Assembly: GCF_021353265.1 (NCBI RefSeq)
Contig: NZ_JAJTWU010000004.1
Span: forward strand, 62,001-126,000
From: Pelomonas cellulosilytica
Lineage (GTDB): Bacteria > Pseudomonadota > Gammaproteobacteria > Burkholderiales > Burkholderiaceae_C
Direction of reading: 5' to 3'
DNA: 64,000 nt
Below the pieces are notes generated by a model, which saw only the letters and a program-made list of their open reading frames with translations, ran no database searches and was not told where the DNA came from. Position 1 is the first letter of the stretch, and the number at the start of each line of letters is the position of its first letter. Shown here piece by piece: positions 27,601-36,360 of this stretch. Made by a program: the position numbers and the translations under genes.

Positions 27601-30600
27601 TGACGCTGCGCACCAGCGGCAACGCCGCGTCGACCGAGATCAAGGAAGGCGCCACGGTGTTGGCCACCGACGCCGGCGTCGTCCAGCCGGCCAGCGGCTA
27701 TGCGGCGCCCAAGGTCTTCACGGTCAAGATGCTCGCCGGCACGTCCAACCCAACCCGCTTCGAAGCAACCTACGCGCCGACGGGTAACCCGGCGGGCAAG
27801 GACGCGCAAGACTACGTCGGCCTCAACGGCTTCGACTTTGGCCTGCGGCCCTTCTGCTCGGACGACGCGACCAACGCCACGACCGGCGCCTTCGTGGCCC
27901 GCAACCCGACGCCGTTGGCCGGCAACTTCGATCAGCTCAAGTTCGTGATGCTGCCCATCAACGTGGTGGTGCAACCGATGGAGGGCAGCACCAGCACCGA
28001 CGTCACGCTCGACTACGAGCACGGCAGTGCGGCCACCGTGGCCTTGTACGAAGCGGCCGGCGCGCATGCCGCGGTAGGCCCCAAGACCTGGACGCAAGCC
28101 GACTTCGATCCCGTCACCCACAAGCTGGACGTCAAGCTGCTCGCCAACGGCGTCGCCCACGGCGAGGTCGTGCTGCGCCTGCAATACAAGGCCGACGGCA
28201 ACCTCGTCGGCGAGAAGAAGCTCAAGCTGCGCGTCGGCGACAGCCCGGGCTTGGCGGGCCTGCTCCGCCCGACCTACCCCGAGTTCCTCTACCAGCGCGT
28301 GCTCAGCGTGACCAGCGCCGGGACGTCGCCTGTGACGTCGGCGCTCGATCCGGCGCGCTATGTCGATCGCGTGGGGCGCAAGGCCACGGTCTACCTCGTG
28401 CGCCACAAGAGCGCAGCGGAATGGGCGATCGACAGCACGATCACGCCGCTGGTGCCAGCCCAGGTCGTGAAGGTCGATGCGGCGGGCGTTAGCATGAATG
28501 TTTCCACCTTCGGCGCTGTGCCGGCCAACGACCTCAGGGTCGAGCAGGGCTATGACGTCGTCTACGACTTCGGCAGCTGTCCAGCTGACCCGAACAGCCA
28601 CGCCACCGATCAGCGCCTCGATCCGGGCGACATCGTCGATTCGGTGGCGCCCGAGCAGCCATCGGTGGTGGTGCTGCCGAACGACCTGGCGCCCGCCCCG
28701 CCCGGTGCCGTGGCCAGCTTTGAGTACGGCGTGCCGCCGACGCCGCCATCGGCGCCCCAGATCACGACCGATCCGGTCAGCCAGAACGTCATGGTCGGCA
28801 ACAGCGCAACCTTCACCGTCGCGGCGAGCGGCGCGGGCCGGACGTACCAATGGCAGCGCAATGGCATCGACATCGTGGGCGCGGTGGCGGCGAGCTACAC
28901 GACCAACCCGGCCGTGCTGGCCGACCACGGCGCGCGCTACCGCTGCGTGGTCCGCAACAACATCGGCGGCATCGCCGGCGTCGCCACTAGCGCCGAGGCG
29001 GTGTTGCGCGTGCCGGCAGCGCCGCTGCCCGCGGTGCCCGTGGTCACCGCCGATCCCACCGGGCAGACCATGATCGAGGGACGAACGACGGCGACCTTCA
29101 GCGTCACCGCGACAGGCGCCAACCTCCATTACCAATGGCAGAAGAATGGCGTCGATATCGCCGGCGCCACCGCGGCCAACTACACGAGCGTGCCACAGCC
29201 GATCAGCGAGGACGGCAGCAAGTACCGCTGCGTCGTGGCCAACGTGGACGGCAGCGTCGTCAGCGCCGAGGCCACGCTGCACGTGGCGCCCGTGACGACC
29301 ACCGTGACCATGCCCTACGACGGCCTCGCGGCGGCGTTCAACTTCCGGCTGCGCGGCCGGGTGGCGTATCCCAGCGCCCTGCCGCCCAAAGTGCCGTTGC
29401 TGGCGATCGCGCACGGCAACCACTTGCCGCTGTGGGTGAACAGCGGCGCGGGGTGGGTGAAGGTCGCCAACACCACCGACGAGAACTTCCGGGGCCACAC
29501 CTACCTCCAGGACGTGCTGGCTGCCCATGACATCGCGTCGGTGAGCGTCGATCTGGACCAGATGGTCGGCAACTGGCCGGGTGGTCAGGCCTCGAGCATC
29601 GGCTATCCAGACATCGACGTGGCGACCAGCGGCATCCTCCTGCGCGCCAACGTGCTGCTTCGCACCGTTGAGGAGTTGCTCTCCAATGCGACGATTGCCG
29701 GCCCGCTCGCGGGCCACCTCGACCCGAACGACATCCACCTGCTCGGCCATTCGCGCGGCGGCGAGGCGGTGATCGTCGCTGCCAACATGCTCAGCGGCGC
29801 CGTCGCCCCGCCGCCGGGGACGCCGCCATTCACTGCACTGGGCGTGCGAAGCGTGACCTCGCTGGCGCCCACCGCGAATCACACGGTCAATGCGCCGCTC
29901 GTGGTGCCTCCGGTGGCCACGCCCTTCCTGCTGCTCTATGGAAGCGCCGACGGCGACGTAAGCGGAGCCTCGCCCCGCATCTCATGGCCGTTTGCCCACT
30001 TCGACGCCACCACCGGCCCCGCCCATCAGATCTACTTGCGCGGCGCCAACCACAACGCCTGGAACACGAGCTGGCCGACCGACGACGCCGCACCGCCGCT
30101 CTGCGGCCCGGTCAACCCGGTCCGCCTGCTGGGCGACCACCAGCGCAGTGCGGCGAGTGCCTACGTGCTTGCCTTAATGCAGACCTACCGGCTGGGCCAG
30201 CCTGCATACGGTGCCTATTTCTCGACACCGCCCTCGCTGCTGCGCCCGGCCGGGCTGCCCGACGACAGCGTGCTGCCGCTGATGGGCGCCACGCGCAGGA
30301 ACGCCGGTCCCGGCAAGGTGGTGCTGGACGACTACCAAAGCCACTTTCCCGACCCGGTGCTGAGCAGCGCCAACTTGACCGTGTCGAGCACGCTCCCCGG
30401 GCTCAACGAGGTCGAGCTGGCCGACCTCGACCTGCCCAACGAGGTGGGCGCGAACAACCGCTTCTTCCAGAAGACCAACGGCGCCGCTCTGCGCTGGGCC
30501 ACGGTGGCTGACGAATACGCCGTGCAGCTCGCCCCGGGATCGAGCGACCTGCGCGGTGCGTCCTTGGCGTTGCGCCTCGCGCTGCGCCCCCCCAACGGCG

Positions 30601-30884
30601 TCGCCGTCGTGCCCGACACGGACTTCTCCGTCACGCTCATCGACAACGCCGGCGGAACCAGCACCGTGAACGCGTCAGCCTGGCGGCGCGTGCGCGGCAC
30701 CTACCCGACCAACCTGTGCGGCAGACTGACCACCAAGGCCGCGTTCGAGACCTTCGTATTTCCCTGGTGGGCGTTCGTCGCCAATGGACGGGCGCTCGAT
30801 CTCAGCCAGGTCGCGACGATCCGCTTCAACTTCGCGCTGCCCGCGGGTGCCGTCGGCGTCGACGACCTGGAGATCTGGAAATGA
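24639..30884 (+). CDS. Giant exported PKD/Ig-repeat protein with alpha/beta-hydrolase domain
   Basis: About 2081 residues from a GTG at 24639, chosen because the signal peptide (FRCLRHLLALLLALMPCIAQA) follows; a TTG at 24495 is also in frame. Residues about 155-700 hold PKD/cadherin-like repeats, e.g. SANSGDADGGSLAHLWRIV and NTTPDDPDGGTVTHDWELV. Two Ig-like repeats lie at about 1375-1550 (YQWQRNG and YQWQKNG cores). An alpha/beta-hydrolase domain follows, with nucleophile elbow GHSRGGEAV near 1703, a likely acid in GSADGDVSG and a His in RGANHNAWN. A jelly-roll-like C-terminus ends VGVDDLEIWK. It is the first gene of a three-gene operon (ATGA overlap). The substrate is unknown. Confidence 0.85.
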   Translation: MISDPYSFRCLRHLLALLLALMPCIAQALVTTTTTKVGASGSSFLCIVPPGTTTCYGSAVEWRFTLLGFTAASPAPTPSPGSTAAHMANPLRTQAGSFDFNGDNWFDIPFSWSTASVRDAGTYRYLVECTFTTDGATLQNCTPTELDLVVFNSPPTANITVAGTPAVGQTITLSANSGDADGGSLAHLWRIVAAPASRAAVLASPSAATTTLTFVDERDIGNWTIELDVDDDEGERKTFSTSFRIENLLATVSINGATSIDALQLLQLAPSTTVDPDGGPPLTIRWNILQSPPGASAGPQSDYQSAQPCAANALCIPTTDRDIGTWRIELVATDNENGEVRKTATVEVANLPPKITLSTADKVSIKLGQSVTVSNTTPDDPDGGTVTHDWELVQAPVSAGAMPGHNFRNGPDLVLSTPEAGTWIFTLHIADNDHAANSNASQTVTVAIDGPVSAMVTGAENVALTSPVVLDGSGSVDADAPCTPADPACGHVSSTGAISGVVGVTSYDWQLVDVPIDYVGEISPGPVDYIRNVANGAPTLSIPAGALRPGSWTFQLEVKDDEDNRDATTFRVTVLPLNSAPLAIAVSTGYVVTDVAGQLSTAVGATGLPSFDLDNLATAPYSPGLGISRFEWQYQLAPFGCTAVPPPPAPGNAAQAATFVLYPAGSTVPTACQGSYLLGLLVTDDEMPPNQLSGFTTIPLSVGNCPSEICIDYPTTANYKFLQAGDSAGAFVFYHLNAALYANPAFAQSVRLEFALFHESDTALAQPVYTGQVDYDVLAASLGGYGVAHWHGYASDGKRPPAGRYTVRLRAGEPLQSPVFFEALQPLSIWLEVVDVSIGAGSDSLLSLNRLATANDALRIDYAVSATYTAGPAYDEAWLHIRTVANPNVIAGSIRIPTPFTGTFRWNGELSPGRRIDPGAHTAEIEIRKAGNSLATSPRHAFTAYRIDLQVDGTPAARKQSPGALLDVNGAPTQMTLKLEPATLSGSVTLRTSGNAASTEIKEGATVLATDAGVVQPASGYAAPKVFTVKMLAGTSNPTRFEATYAPTGNPAGKDAQDYVGLNGFDFGLRPFCSDDATNATTGAFVARNPTPLAGNFDQLKFVMLPINVVVQPMEGSTSTDVTLDYEHGSAATVALYEAAGAHAAVGPKTWTQADFDPVTHKLDVKLLANGVAHGEVVLRLQYKADGNLVGEKKLKLRVGDSPGLAGLLRPTYPEFLYQRVLSVTSAGTSPVTSALDPARYVDRVGRKATVYLVRHKSAAEWAIDSTITPLVPAQVVKVDAAGVSMNVSTFGAVPANDLRVEQGYDVVYDFGSCPADPNSHATDQRLDPGDIVDSVAPEQPSVVVLPNDLAPAPPGAVASFEYGVPPTPPSAPQITTDPVSQNVMVGNSATFTVAASGAGRTYQWQRNGIDIVGAVAASYTTNPAVLADHGARYRCVVRNNIGGIAGVATSAEAVLRVPAAPLPAVPVVTADPTGQTMIEGRTTATFSVTATGANLHYQWQKNGVDIAGATAANYTSVPQPISEDGSKYRCVVANVDGSVVSAEATLHVAPVTTTVTMPYDGLAAAFNFRLRGRVAYPSALPPKVPLLAIAHGNHLPLWVNSGAGWVKVANTTDENFRGHTYLQDVLAAHDIASVSVDLDQMVGNWPGGQASSIGYPDIDVATSGILLRANVLLRTVEELLSNATIAGPLAGHLDPNDIHLLGHSRGGEAVIVAANMLSGAVAPPPGTPPFTALGVRSVTSLAPTANHTVNAPLVVPPVATPFLLLYGSADGDVSGASPRISWPFAHFDATTGPAHQIYLRGANHNAWNTSWPTDDAAPPLCGPVNPVRLLGDHQRSAASAYVLALMQTYRLGQPAYGAYFSTPPSLLRPAGLPDDSVLPLMGATRRNAGPGKVVLDDYQSHFPDPVLSSANLTVSSTLPGLNEVELADLDLPNEVGANNRFFQKTNGAALRWATVADEYAVQLAPGSSDLRGASLALRLALRPPNGVAVVPDTDFSVTLIDNAGGTSTVNASAWRRVRGTYPTNLCGRLTTKAAFETFVFPWWAFVANGRALDLSQVATIRFNFALPAGAVGVDDLEIWK

Positions 30885-31477
30885 GACCAGCCATCAAGGC
30901 GAGCCTCGCCCCTCTCGTTGCCCTGCTGCTGGCCGGCGTCGGCTGCGCAACCGGTGATCCGGCGGCCGACCGGGGCACCGCGGTCTCGCCAGCCGCCTTT
31001 GCGCAACTGCTGCATGCCGAGACGATCCGGCTCACCGAGCCGATGGACTTCATCGTCGAAGGCGTGCTGCGGCGCGAGACCGAGGTCGTGCTGCTCGCAC
31101 TGCGTGTCGCAGACCCACAGCGCTTCCTGCCACGTGGCGACGTCGGCGAGGCTATCGTCGTCGGCGGTGTCGTCGCGCGCGCACTCGTGCCGCCGCTGTT
31201 CTCGCCCGTGCTCGTGCTGGCCGTGCCCGCGGCCACGCCGCTGTCGCCGGACGCGCTGTGGCTGGCGTCCGCGGCCACCGACCCGGCGCGAATGGGGCGG
31301 GCCGAGATGCTGGCCCTGCGGCGCGACGCCGATCGCAGCGGGCCGCAGCAGTGGCTGGCACTGCCGCCGAATACCACAGCGGCCTTTGGCACGCCGGCGA
31401 CGCGCAGCCTCGCCGGGCCGTCGGGGCTGCGTTCGTACGCCCGCGAATTGCATCAAACGCTGGCGGTGAAGCCATGA
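30881..31477 (+). CDS. Small exported protein, possible lipoprotein
   Basis: 198 residues from the ATG at 30881, which overlaps the previous stop as ATGA. The N-terminus MRPAIKASLAPLVALLLAGV ends with GCATGDPAAD; the Cys could be lipidated, though GVGC is a poor lipobox. The rest (FAQLLHAETIRLTEPMDFIV, VADPQRFLPRGDVGEAIVVG) looks like a small compact domain without known motifs. It lies between the giant hydrolase-domain protein and the NHL/barrel protein and overlaps both by four bases, so the three are made together. It may tether or chaperone the large partners, which is a guess. Confidence 0.75.
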   Translation: MRPAIKASLAPLVALLLAGVGCATGDPAADRGTAVSPAAFAQLLHAETIRLTEPMDFIVEGVLRRETEVVLLALRVADPQRFLPRGDVGEAIVVGGVVARALVPPLFSPVLVLAVPAATPLSPDALWLASAATDPARMGRAEMLALRRDADRSGPQQWLALPPNTTAAFGTPATRSLAGPSGLRSYARELHQTLAVKP

Positions 31478-34400
31478 GCATCGTGAGGACCATCGTCACC
31501 GGTTTGGCGGCCTGCCTCTGGGCCGGCACCGCGCCCGCGCAGCTGGTCGAGTTCGGCCCCCCGTACACGCTCACCGGCGCCTTCGAGAACCCCTTCGGCG
31601 TCGCCGTCAACACCGTGCAGGGCCACCTGCTGGTGTCGGACACGCGGCACCGGCGCATCCAATTTGCCGCGCTGAGCACGCTCTCCGGTACGCCGTCGTT
31701 TCAGAGCTTCGGAGAGATCTCCGACCTCACCGACCCCGCCGCACTGGTCGACCCGCAAGGCCTGGCCGCGGACAGGGGCGGCAACGTCTACGTCGTCGAT
31801 GCCAGGCGCAACCAGGTGCTGTTGTTCCGCTGGTCGGCGGCGAGCGCCACCTACACAGCCGACCTGGGTTTCGCCTCGACGACGCGCAACAGCGTCGGCG
31901 GCTCGACGATCGAGGCGCCGCGCGGCGTCGCCACTGCGGCCGATGGCCACGTGTACCTGCTCGACGCCGGACGCAAGCGGGTGCTGCGCGCCGACGGGCC
32001 GGCCGACACGTCGTGGGAGGTTTTCGTCACCGATCCCTCGCTCGGCAACGCCTACGGGATCGGGGTCGGCCCCGACGGACGGGTGTACGTGGCCGACACC
32101 GACCACCACCGCATCGTCCGCTACGAGACCGGCGGCACGAGCACGAGCTTCGGCCGCTTCGGCACGGGGGCCGGCGAGTTCCGCTTTCCGCGCGACGTGG
32201 CCATCAGCGACGACGGCCGCATCTTCGTCGCCGACACCGGCAACCACCGCATCGCGGTGCTGGCCGCCGACGGGCGCTACCTGTACAGCCTTGGCCGGGC
32301 GCCGTCGATGGGCTTTCTGCAGAAGCTCGGCGTGTCCTCGGCTGCCGGTGCCGGCCTGCAGCTGTTTGCGGCCGACAGCGACCGGCATGCGGTCGTCGCC
32401 TACCTCGGCAGGAGCACGACGGTGCCGTACGACGGCTGGATCCGGGACTACGTCGGCGACACCGGCGCGCAGCCGTCGGCGGCGTCCTTTGTGCTCGCAT
32501 CGCCCGACGTGCTGGTGCGGCACCTGCCCGACCTCGATGCCACCGCGGCCGCGGCCGGACTCGAGTTCCAGACCTTTCAGCAACCGCGTTTCGGCCAGGA
32601 CAACTACGTCTACCTGGCGGTGCGCAACCGCGGGAGCCAGGAGATGCGCGAGGCGGTGGCGCTGCTCTATTGGGCCGACCCGGCCGGCAACCTCGCGTTC
32701 CCGGCCGACTGGCAGTCCGCGGGGATCTACAACGGCACGGCCACCAGCCATCGCCTGGAGGTGCCGCCGCTGGCCGCCGGCGCCTCCGTGGTGCTGGGCC
32801 CGCTGCGGCTGCGGCCACCGCCGCCGGACAGCGCGCTCTTCAACGACGGCGCCTTCGTGCTGGGCGTGCGCATCCTCGATGCCTACGACCAGGCGCCGGC
32901 CGGTGCCGGCCCCGCGGCAGTCCGCGCCGGCAACAACGTCGCGGTGCGTCCGATCAAGGTCGCGCGCGCACCCTTCCCGGTCGGCCCGCAGGACACGCTG
33001 GTCGTGCGCGCGGACTTTCCCGACGTGACCGGCTCGGCGTCGGAGGCCGATGTGCGCACCCGTGTCGACGAGGTAGACGCATGGGTGCGCACGGTGTCGT
33101 ACGGACAGGCGCGGCTGCGGCCGCTGTTCGTCGGTCCGATCACGCTCGACCATCCGCGCGCCTACTATGCGGAGCCGACCCGCACCTACGTCGTCGACCT
33201 AACCAGCGAGGTGCTGCAGAAGGTCATCGCAGCCAACCCCGGCATCCTGGACGGCCCGACGGCCGACGCCGACGACGACATCGACCGCGTCGTGGTCGTG
33301 CTCAACGATGCGTCGTTCGTGATGGACGCGGCGTCGACGGGTCACTGGCCATTCACGGCGGCCGGCAACACCTACCACCTCTCGGCGTCCATTCAAGGCC
33401 CTGCCGATACGACGGCGCAGTTCGCCCACGGCATGCTGCACCAGTTCGGCCTCAAGGATCTCTATGTCCACGACAACGTGAACGTGGATCCCGGCCTCGT
33501 CGGCGCCGCCTCGGGCTGGGACAACATGGCCAAGCCGATCAACGGCGCGCACCCGCTGGTCTGGTCGAAGGAACTGGCCGGCTGGGTCACGGCGGCCGGT
33601 GGCCGCATCAACTACATCCGCCGTCCGCCGCGCGGCGCGCCGCCGCGCAGCAACGAACCGCCGGTGGCGCTGAGCTACCAGAGCACGCTGGCGCGCGACG
33701 CGTATGGCGCCATCGCCGTGGGCCTGACCGAAGGGGTGACGACCTTCGAGGAGGAGACGCACTTCTACTGGATCGAAGCGCGCAGGCCCGACCTGGGTAA
33801 CGACCCGGTGCCGTCGGCCGGTGTGCTCGTGTACTACGCCAACAAGGCGGTGCCCCAAGGCGAACTGCCAGTGATCGTGCGCGACGGCACGCCGGCGACT
33901 GCGACACGCGACGATGCACCGCTGCAGGTGAACGGCAGGATCGAGCCGGTAGGGACCGGCATCCGCATCGTCGTCGACGCGCAGCTCGCCGGCGACGACG
34001 GCTACATGGTACGCATCGACTACGCGCCACCGGCCACGGGCTACGACGTCTCCGTAGGCACCGGCGATCCGCCTTGGACCAGCCCGGACATCTGGGTCGA
34101 CAACCTGCGCGACGGCGGCGGCTTCGAGCGCTATGACCCGGCCACCTTCCTGTCGGACGGCCGCACGGAGGAGCAACCGATCGCCGGCGAAGTCAACCGC
34201 GTGTACGCGCGCGTCCACAACGCGGGACCGGCCACCGCGCACGACGTCGAGGTTGCCTTTTCGATGTCGGAGCCGTACCACACGGTGGGTGGAGAAAGCG
34301 ACTTCTCGCCGCGCGGCGTGCGGATCATCCCGACGATTCCGCCCGGCGAGTACCGCGACGTCTACTTCGAATGGACGCCCGTGAGCCCGGACGACCCGCA

Positions 34401-35586
34401 CTCGTGCGTGCGCGTCGCGTTGCGCCGTCTGGTCAACGACACCAACGACGCGAACAACAACGCGCAGCAGAACCTCAGCGTCCAGGAGAGCCGTACGCAC
34501 AGTCCGTACACCGAAGTGAAGCTCGACTTCAGCGTGAGCAACGACCAGGCGCAGCCCCGCCTGGTGTACTTCCGCGCCGACGACGTACCGCGCGCGTGGA
34601 CGCACAGCCTGTCGGCCGACCGCGTGCTGCTCGCGCCCGGCGAGAGGTTCGTCGGCACCCTCAGGGTCAAGCCGAACGACGAAGCGCCCGTCTGCCGCAA
34701 CCACGACATCCACATGACGGGCTGGTCACCGCGCGGCGACACCTTGCTGCGGCTCGGCGGCACGACGCTGAACGTGGCGCTTCGCCGGACCGAAACCATC
34801 GATGTCACCACACGCACGTCGGCCTGCCCGGGTGGGGACGATAGGCACGGCTTCTTCTCGCGAAGCTTCTGCGAGCGCATCACGGCGCGCGGCTGCACCC
34901 AGCCGCCGCAGCCCAATCAGATGATCAGCGTGCGCTACCTCGACGCCAACGGGCAGCCGGTGTGGCACGAAGTGCAGACGGACGCCACAGGCTGTTTCGA
35001 GGACGCCTACAACGCGAGGTCGGGCGGCCCCTGGGAGGTCACGGCCTACTACCCGGGCGACGGTTGCATGTCGACGGCCACGGCGCAGACGGGGGTGGTC
35101 TTGCCGCCGACCTACGGCGGCGACGGCGATGAGCGGCGCCGCGAAGCGGGGCTGTTCATCGAGTACCTGCACCTGCAAAGCGGCTTGGGCATCCGCAGTC
35201 CGTGGATGCTGGGCGTTCGCTATGGCGTCGGGTTGAGCGCCAACTGGATGGTCGAGTCCGAGCTGTCGACGGGAACGACGTACGACTCGGCCGGCGCATC
35301 GGGACGCATCTGGCAGCTGACCGGGCATTCGATCCTGCAGTCGCGCCCGCTCGGCCCACTCGGTTGGCGGGTGTTTTTGCTGGGCGGCGTTGGGGTGGTG
35401 GTGTTCAATGGCTTCTCGTCGGGTGCAACGAGCCGCACCGTTGACCTTGGTGCTGGCCTGACGGTGCCGCTCAATCGGCGAGTCAGCTTGCGTGGCGACC
35501 TGCGCCTCGTCACCGCCTCGAGCGCTTACGGAGCCGGGGTCACGAGGAACGTTGAGGCCACGTTGGGGCTGTCGGCAAGGTTCTGA
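31474..35586 (+). CDS. NHL-repeat protein with degenerate M6-type peptidase domain and C-terminal barrel
   Basis: 1370 residues from the ATG at 31474 (ATGA overlap). A signal peptide ends in TAPAQ. NHL propeller repeats fill about 25-330 (AYGIGVGPDGRVYVADTDHH, RFPRDVAISDDGRIFVADTG). Residues about 510-720 resemble M6-type metallopeptidases (ADFPDV...), but the zinc helix reads AHGMLHQFGLKDLY: both His, the Gly and the Asp are kept while the catalytic Glu is Gly. CARDB-like repeats follow. The last 150 residues alternate like an outer-membrane barrel and end in Phe (ATLGLSARF). It is probably displayed on the cell surface. No described family with this architecture was recognised. Confidence 0.82.
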   Translation: MSIVRTIVTGLAACLWAGTAPAQLVEFGPPYTLTGAFENPFGVAVNTVQGHLLVSDTRHRRIQFAALSTLSGTPSFQSFGEISDLTDPAALVDPQGLAADRGGNVYVVDARRNQVLLFRWSAASATYTADLGFASTTRNSVGGSTIEAPRGVATAADGHVYLLDAGRKRVLRADGPADTSWEVFVTDPSLGNAYGIGVGPDGRVYVADTDHHRIVRYETGGTSTSFGRFGTGAGEFRFPRDVAISDDGRIFVADTGNHRIAVLAADGRYLYSLGRAPSMGFLQKLGVSSAAGAGLQLFAADSDRHAVVAYLGRSTTVPYDGWIRDYVGDTGAQPSAASFVLASPDVLVRHLPDLDATAAAAGLEFQTFQQPRFGQDNYVYLAVRNRGSQEMREAVALLYWADPAGNLAFPADWQSAGIYNGTATSHRLEVPPLAAGASVVLGPLRLRPPPPDSALFNDGAFVLGVRILDAYDQAPAGAGPAAVRAGNNVAVRPIKVARAPFPVGPQDTLVVRADFPDVTGSASEADVRTRVDEVDAWVRTVSYGQARLRPLFVGPITLDHPRAYYAEPTRTYVVDLTSEVLQKVIAANPGILDGPTADADDDIDRVVVVLNDASFVMDAASTGHWPFTAAGNTYHLSASIQGPADTTAQFAHGMLHQFGLKDLYVHDNVNVDPGLVGAASGWDNMAKPINGAHPLVWSKELAGWVTAAGGRINYIRRPPRGAPPRSNEPPVALSYQSTLARDAYGAIAVGLTEGVTTFEEETHFYWIEARRPDLGNDPVPSAGVLVYYANKAVPQGELPVIVRDGTPATATRDDAPLQVNGRIEPVGTGIRIVVDAQLAGDDGYMVRIDYAPPATGYDVSVGTGDPPWTSPDIWVDNLRDGGGFERYDPATFLSDGRTEEQPIAGEVNRVYARVHNAGPATAHDVEVAFSMSEPYHTVGGESDFSPRGVRIIPTIPPGEYRDVYFEWTPVSPDDPHSCVRVALRRLVNDTNDANNNAQQNLSVQESRTHSPYTEVKLDFSVSNDQAQPRLVYFRADDVPRAWTHSLSADRVLLAPGERFVGTLRVKPNDEAPVCRNHDIHMTGWSPRGDTLLRLGGTTLNVALRRTETIDVTTRTSACPGGDDRHGFFSRSFCERITARGCTQPPQPNQMISVRYLDANGQPVWHEVQTDATGCFEDAYNARSGGPWEVTAYYPGDGCMSTATAQTGVVLPPTYGGDGDERRREAGLFIEYLHLQSGLGIRSPWMLGVRYGVGLSANWMVESELSTGTTYDSAGASGRIWQLTGHSILQSRPLGPLGWRVFLLGGVGVVVFNGFSSGATSRTVDLGAGLTVPLNRRVSLRGDLRLVTASSAYGAGVTRNVEATLGLSARF

Positions 35587-35590
35587 GCGC

Positions 35591-35617
35591 GCCTGAGCGG
35601 AGCTTCTCAGGGGGGCG
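35591..35617 (+). terminator. Weak hairpin after the exported-protein operon
   Basis: CCTGAG and CTCAGG form a short stem just after the stop at 35586, with extra GC pairing around it but no T-run. It may end the three-gene transcript. Confidence 0.35.
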
Positions 35618-35723
35618 AAACTGCAAGACAAACAGAAGGGCCCGCCAGACGCCACGTGCTTGTTCACCAACGGCCTGGAATCCGCCGGCCCTTGACGGAA
35701 CGTCCATCGACCGTGTCGCCGCC

Positions 35724-35954
35724 CTACCCCGCCAGAGGCCGCTCGCGGTCAAGTCCCAAGCTCCGCCTGATGTCGATGTCACGGCGCGGATTCCTCGTTC
35801 GAACGTCACCGCATCGCGCAGCAGCTTTAGCTCTGGTTGGCCCATTAAGAGAACGCTGTACCGCCGTCTGTCCGCCGAAAACGCTCCTGAGCATCGACCT
35901 CAGGTCGATCACGGGGTCGGCGTCCTCGACGCGGCGTATTCGATAGCCTTTCAT
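35724..35954 (-). CDS. Small basic protein ORF divergent from kdp
   Basis: 76 codons from an ATG at 35954 with CAGGAG eight bases upstream. The protein begins MKGYRIRRVEDADPVIDLRS and ends NPRRDIDIRRSLGLDRERPL, strongly basic, no membrane segment. About 80 bases upstream, on the same strand, lies a direct-repeat box (36033-36054) almost identical to the one before kdp, which supports a real promoter. A neighbouring frame (from 35845) is also open, so a frameshift is possible. No family was recognised. If real, it would be induced together with kdp. Confidence 0.45.
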   Translation of the reverse strand: MKGYRIRRVEDADPVIDLRSMLRSVFGGQTAVQRSLNGPTRAKAAARCGDVRTRNPRRDIDIRRSLGLDRERPLAG

Positions 35955-36032
35955 CGCAACAACTCCTGTAGCACTGAGCGATGAAGGCATTGCAGCGCCG
36001 AGCGCGTCAAAGCCAGATCAAGACTTGGGCTC

Positions 36033-36054
36033 CCGGTATCAAGTTCGCATCAAG
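36033..36054 (-). promoter_or_regulatory. KdpE-like box of the divergent small ORF
   Basis: Minus strand half-sites CTTGATGCGAA and CTTGATACCGG follow each other with an 11-nt period. The arrangement matches the box at 36164-36185 closely. A possible -10 (AAGTCT) follows six bases downstream. Confidence 0.55.
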
Positions 36055-36163
36055 AGTACATGGGTCACGGGCACGGCGCGCCGGCAGCGTGCTGGCGTGC
36101 ACTGGTGTCGTGCAGGGGGTCTGGGCCTGATTTCAGCCCGAGCGGCCCCCGTGTAGACGTCTT

Positions 36164-36185
36164 CTTGATGCGTTCTTGATATGGA
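36164..36185 (+). promoter_or_regulatory. KdpE-like box of the kdp operon
   Basis: Half-sites CTTGATGCGTT and CTTGATATGGA with an 11-nt period, one helical turn, as OmpR-family activators use. A -10-like TGATCT lies six bases downstream at 36192-36197, and the first ORF of the operon starts at 36253 after AGGAGG. Confidence 0.65.
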
Positions 36186-36252
36186 GGGTGCTGATCTTTT
36201 CAGCGAATTGACGGTCCGTTTTCCAGAATTCCTCCCATCAATAGGAGGTGTC

Positions 36253-36360
36253 ATGGACATCGTGTTTTTGGGCCTGGGCGTCGCCCTCGCCCTCGTGACG
36301 GCGCTGGCGGCCTGGGGCTGCGAGCGACTTCGCGGTCAACGCAACGGAGGCCGCGCATGA
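36253..36360 (+). CDS. 35-residue membrane peptide at the head of the kdp operon
   Basis: ATG at 36253 preceded by ATAGGAGGTG, a strong ribosome binding site. The peptide has one hydrophobic helix (VFLGLGVALALVTALAAWGC) and a basic tail ([11 protein letters not shown]). Its TGA overlaps the kdpF start as ATGA. Short peptides of this kind often precede kdpF in other bacteria, but their role is not established. It may be a subunit-like stabiliser of the Kdp complex or a translation leader for the operon. Confidence 0.7.
   Translation: MDIVFLGLGVALALVTALAAWGCERLRGQRNGGRA

Noticed and set aside
25710..29882. 1390-codon open frame on the minus strand
   Set aside because: It is antisense to the PKD/Ig protein gene; the long absence of stops comes from high GC. 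Its composition (His/Arg/Val/Ala-rich) is not protein-like.
31453..34713. Two long minus-strand frames of about 500-570 codons
   Set aside because: Antisense shadows of the NHL/barrel gene, with no ribosome binding site and His/Arg-rich composition.
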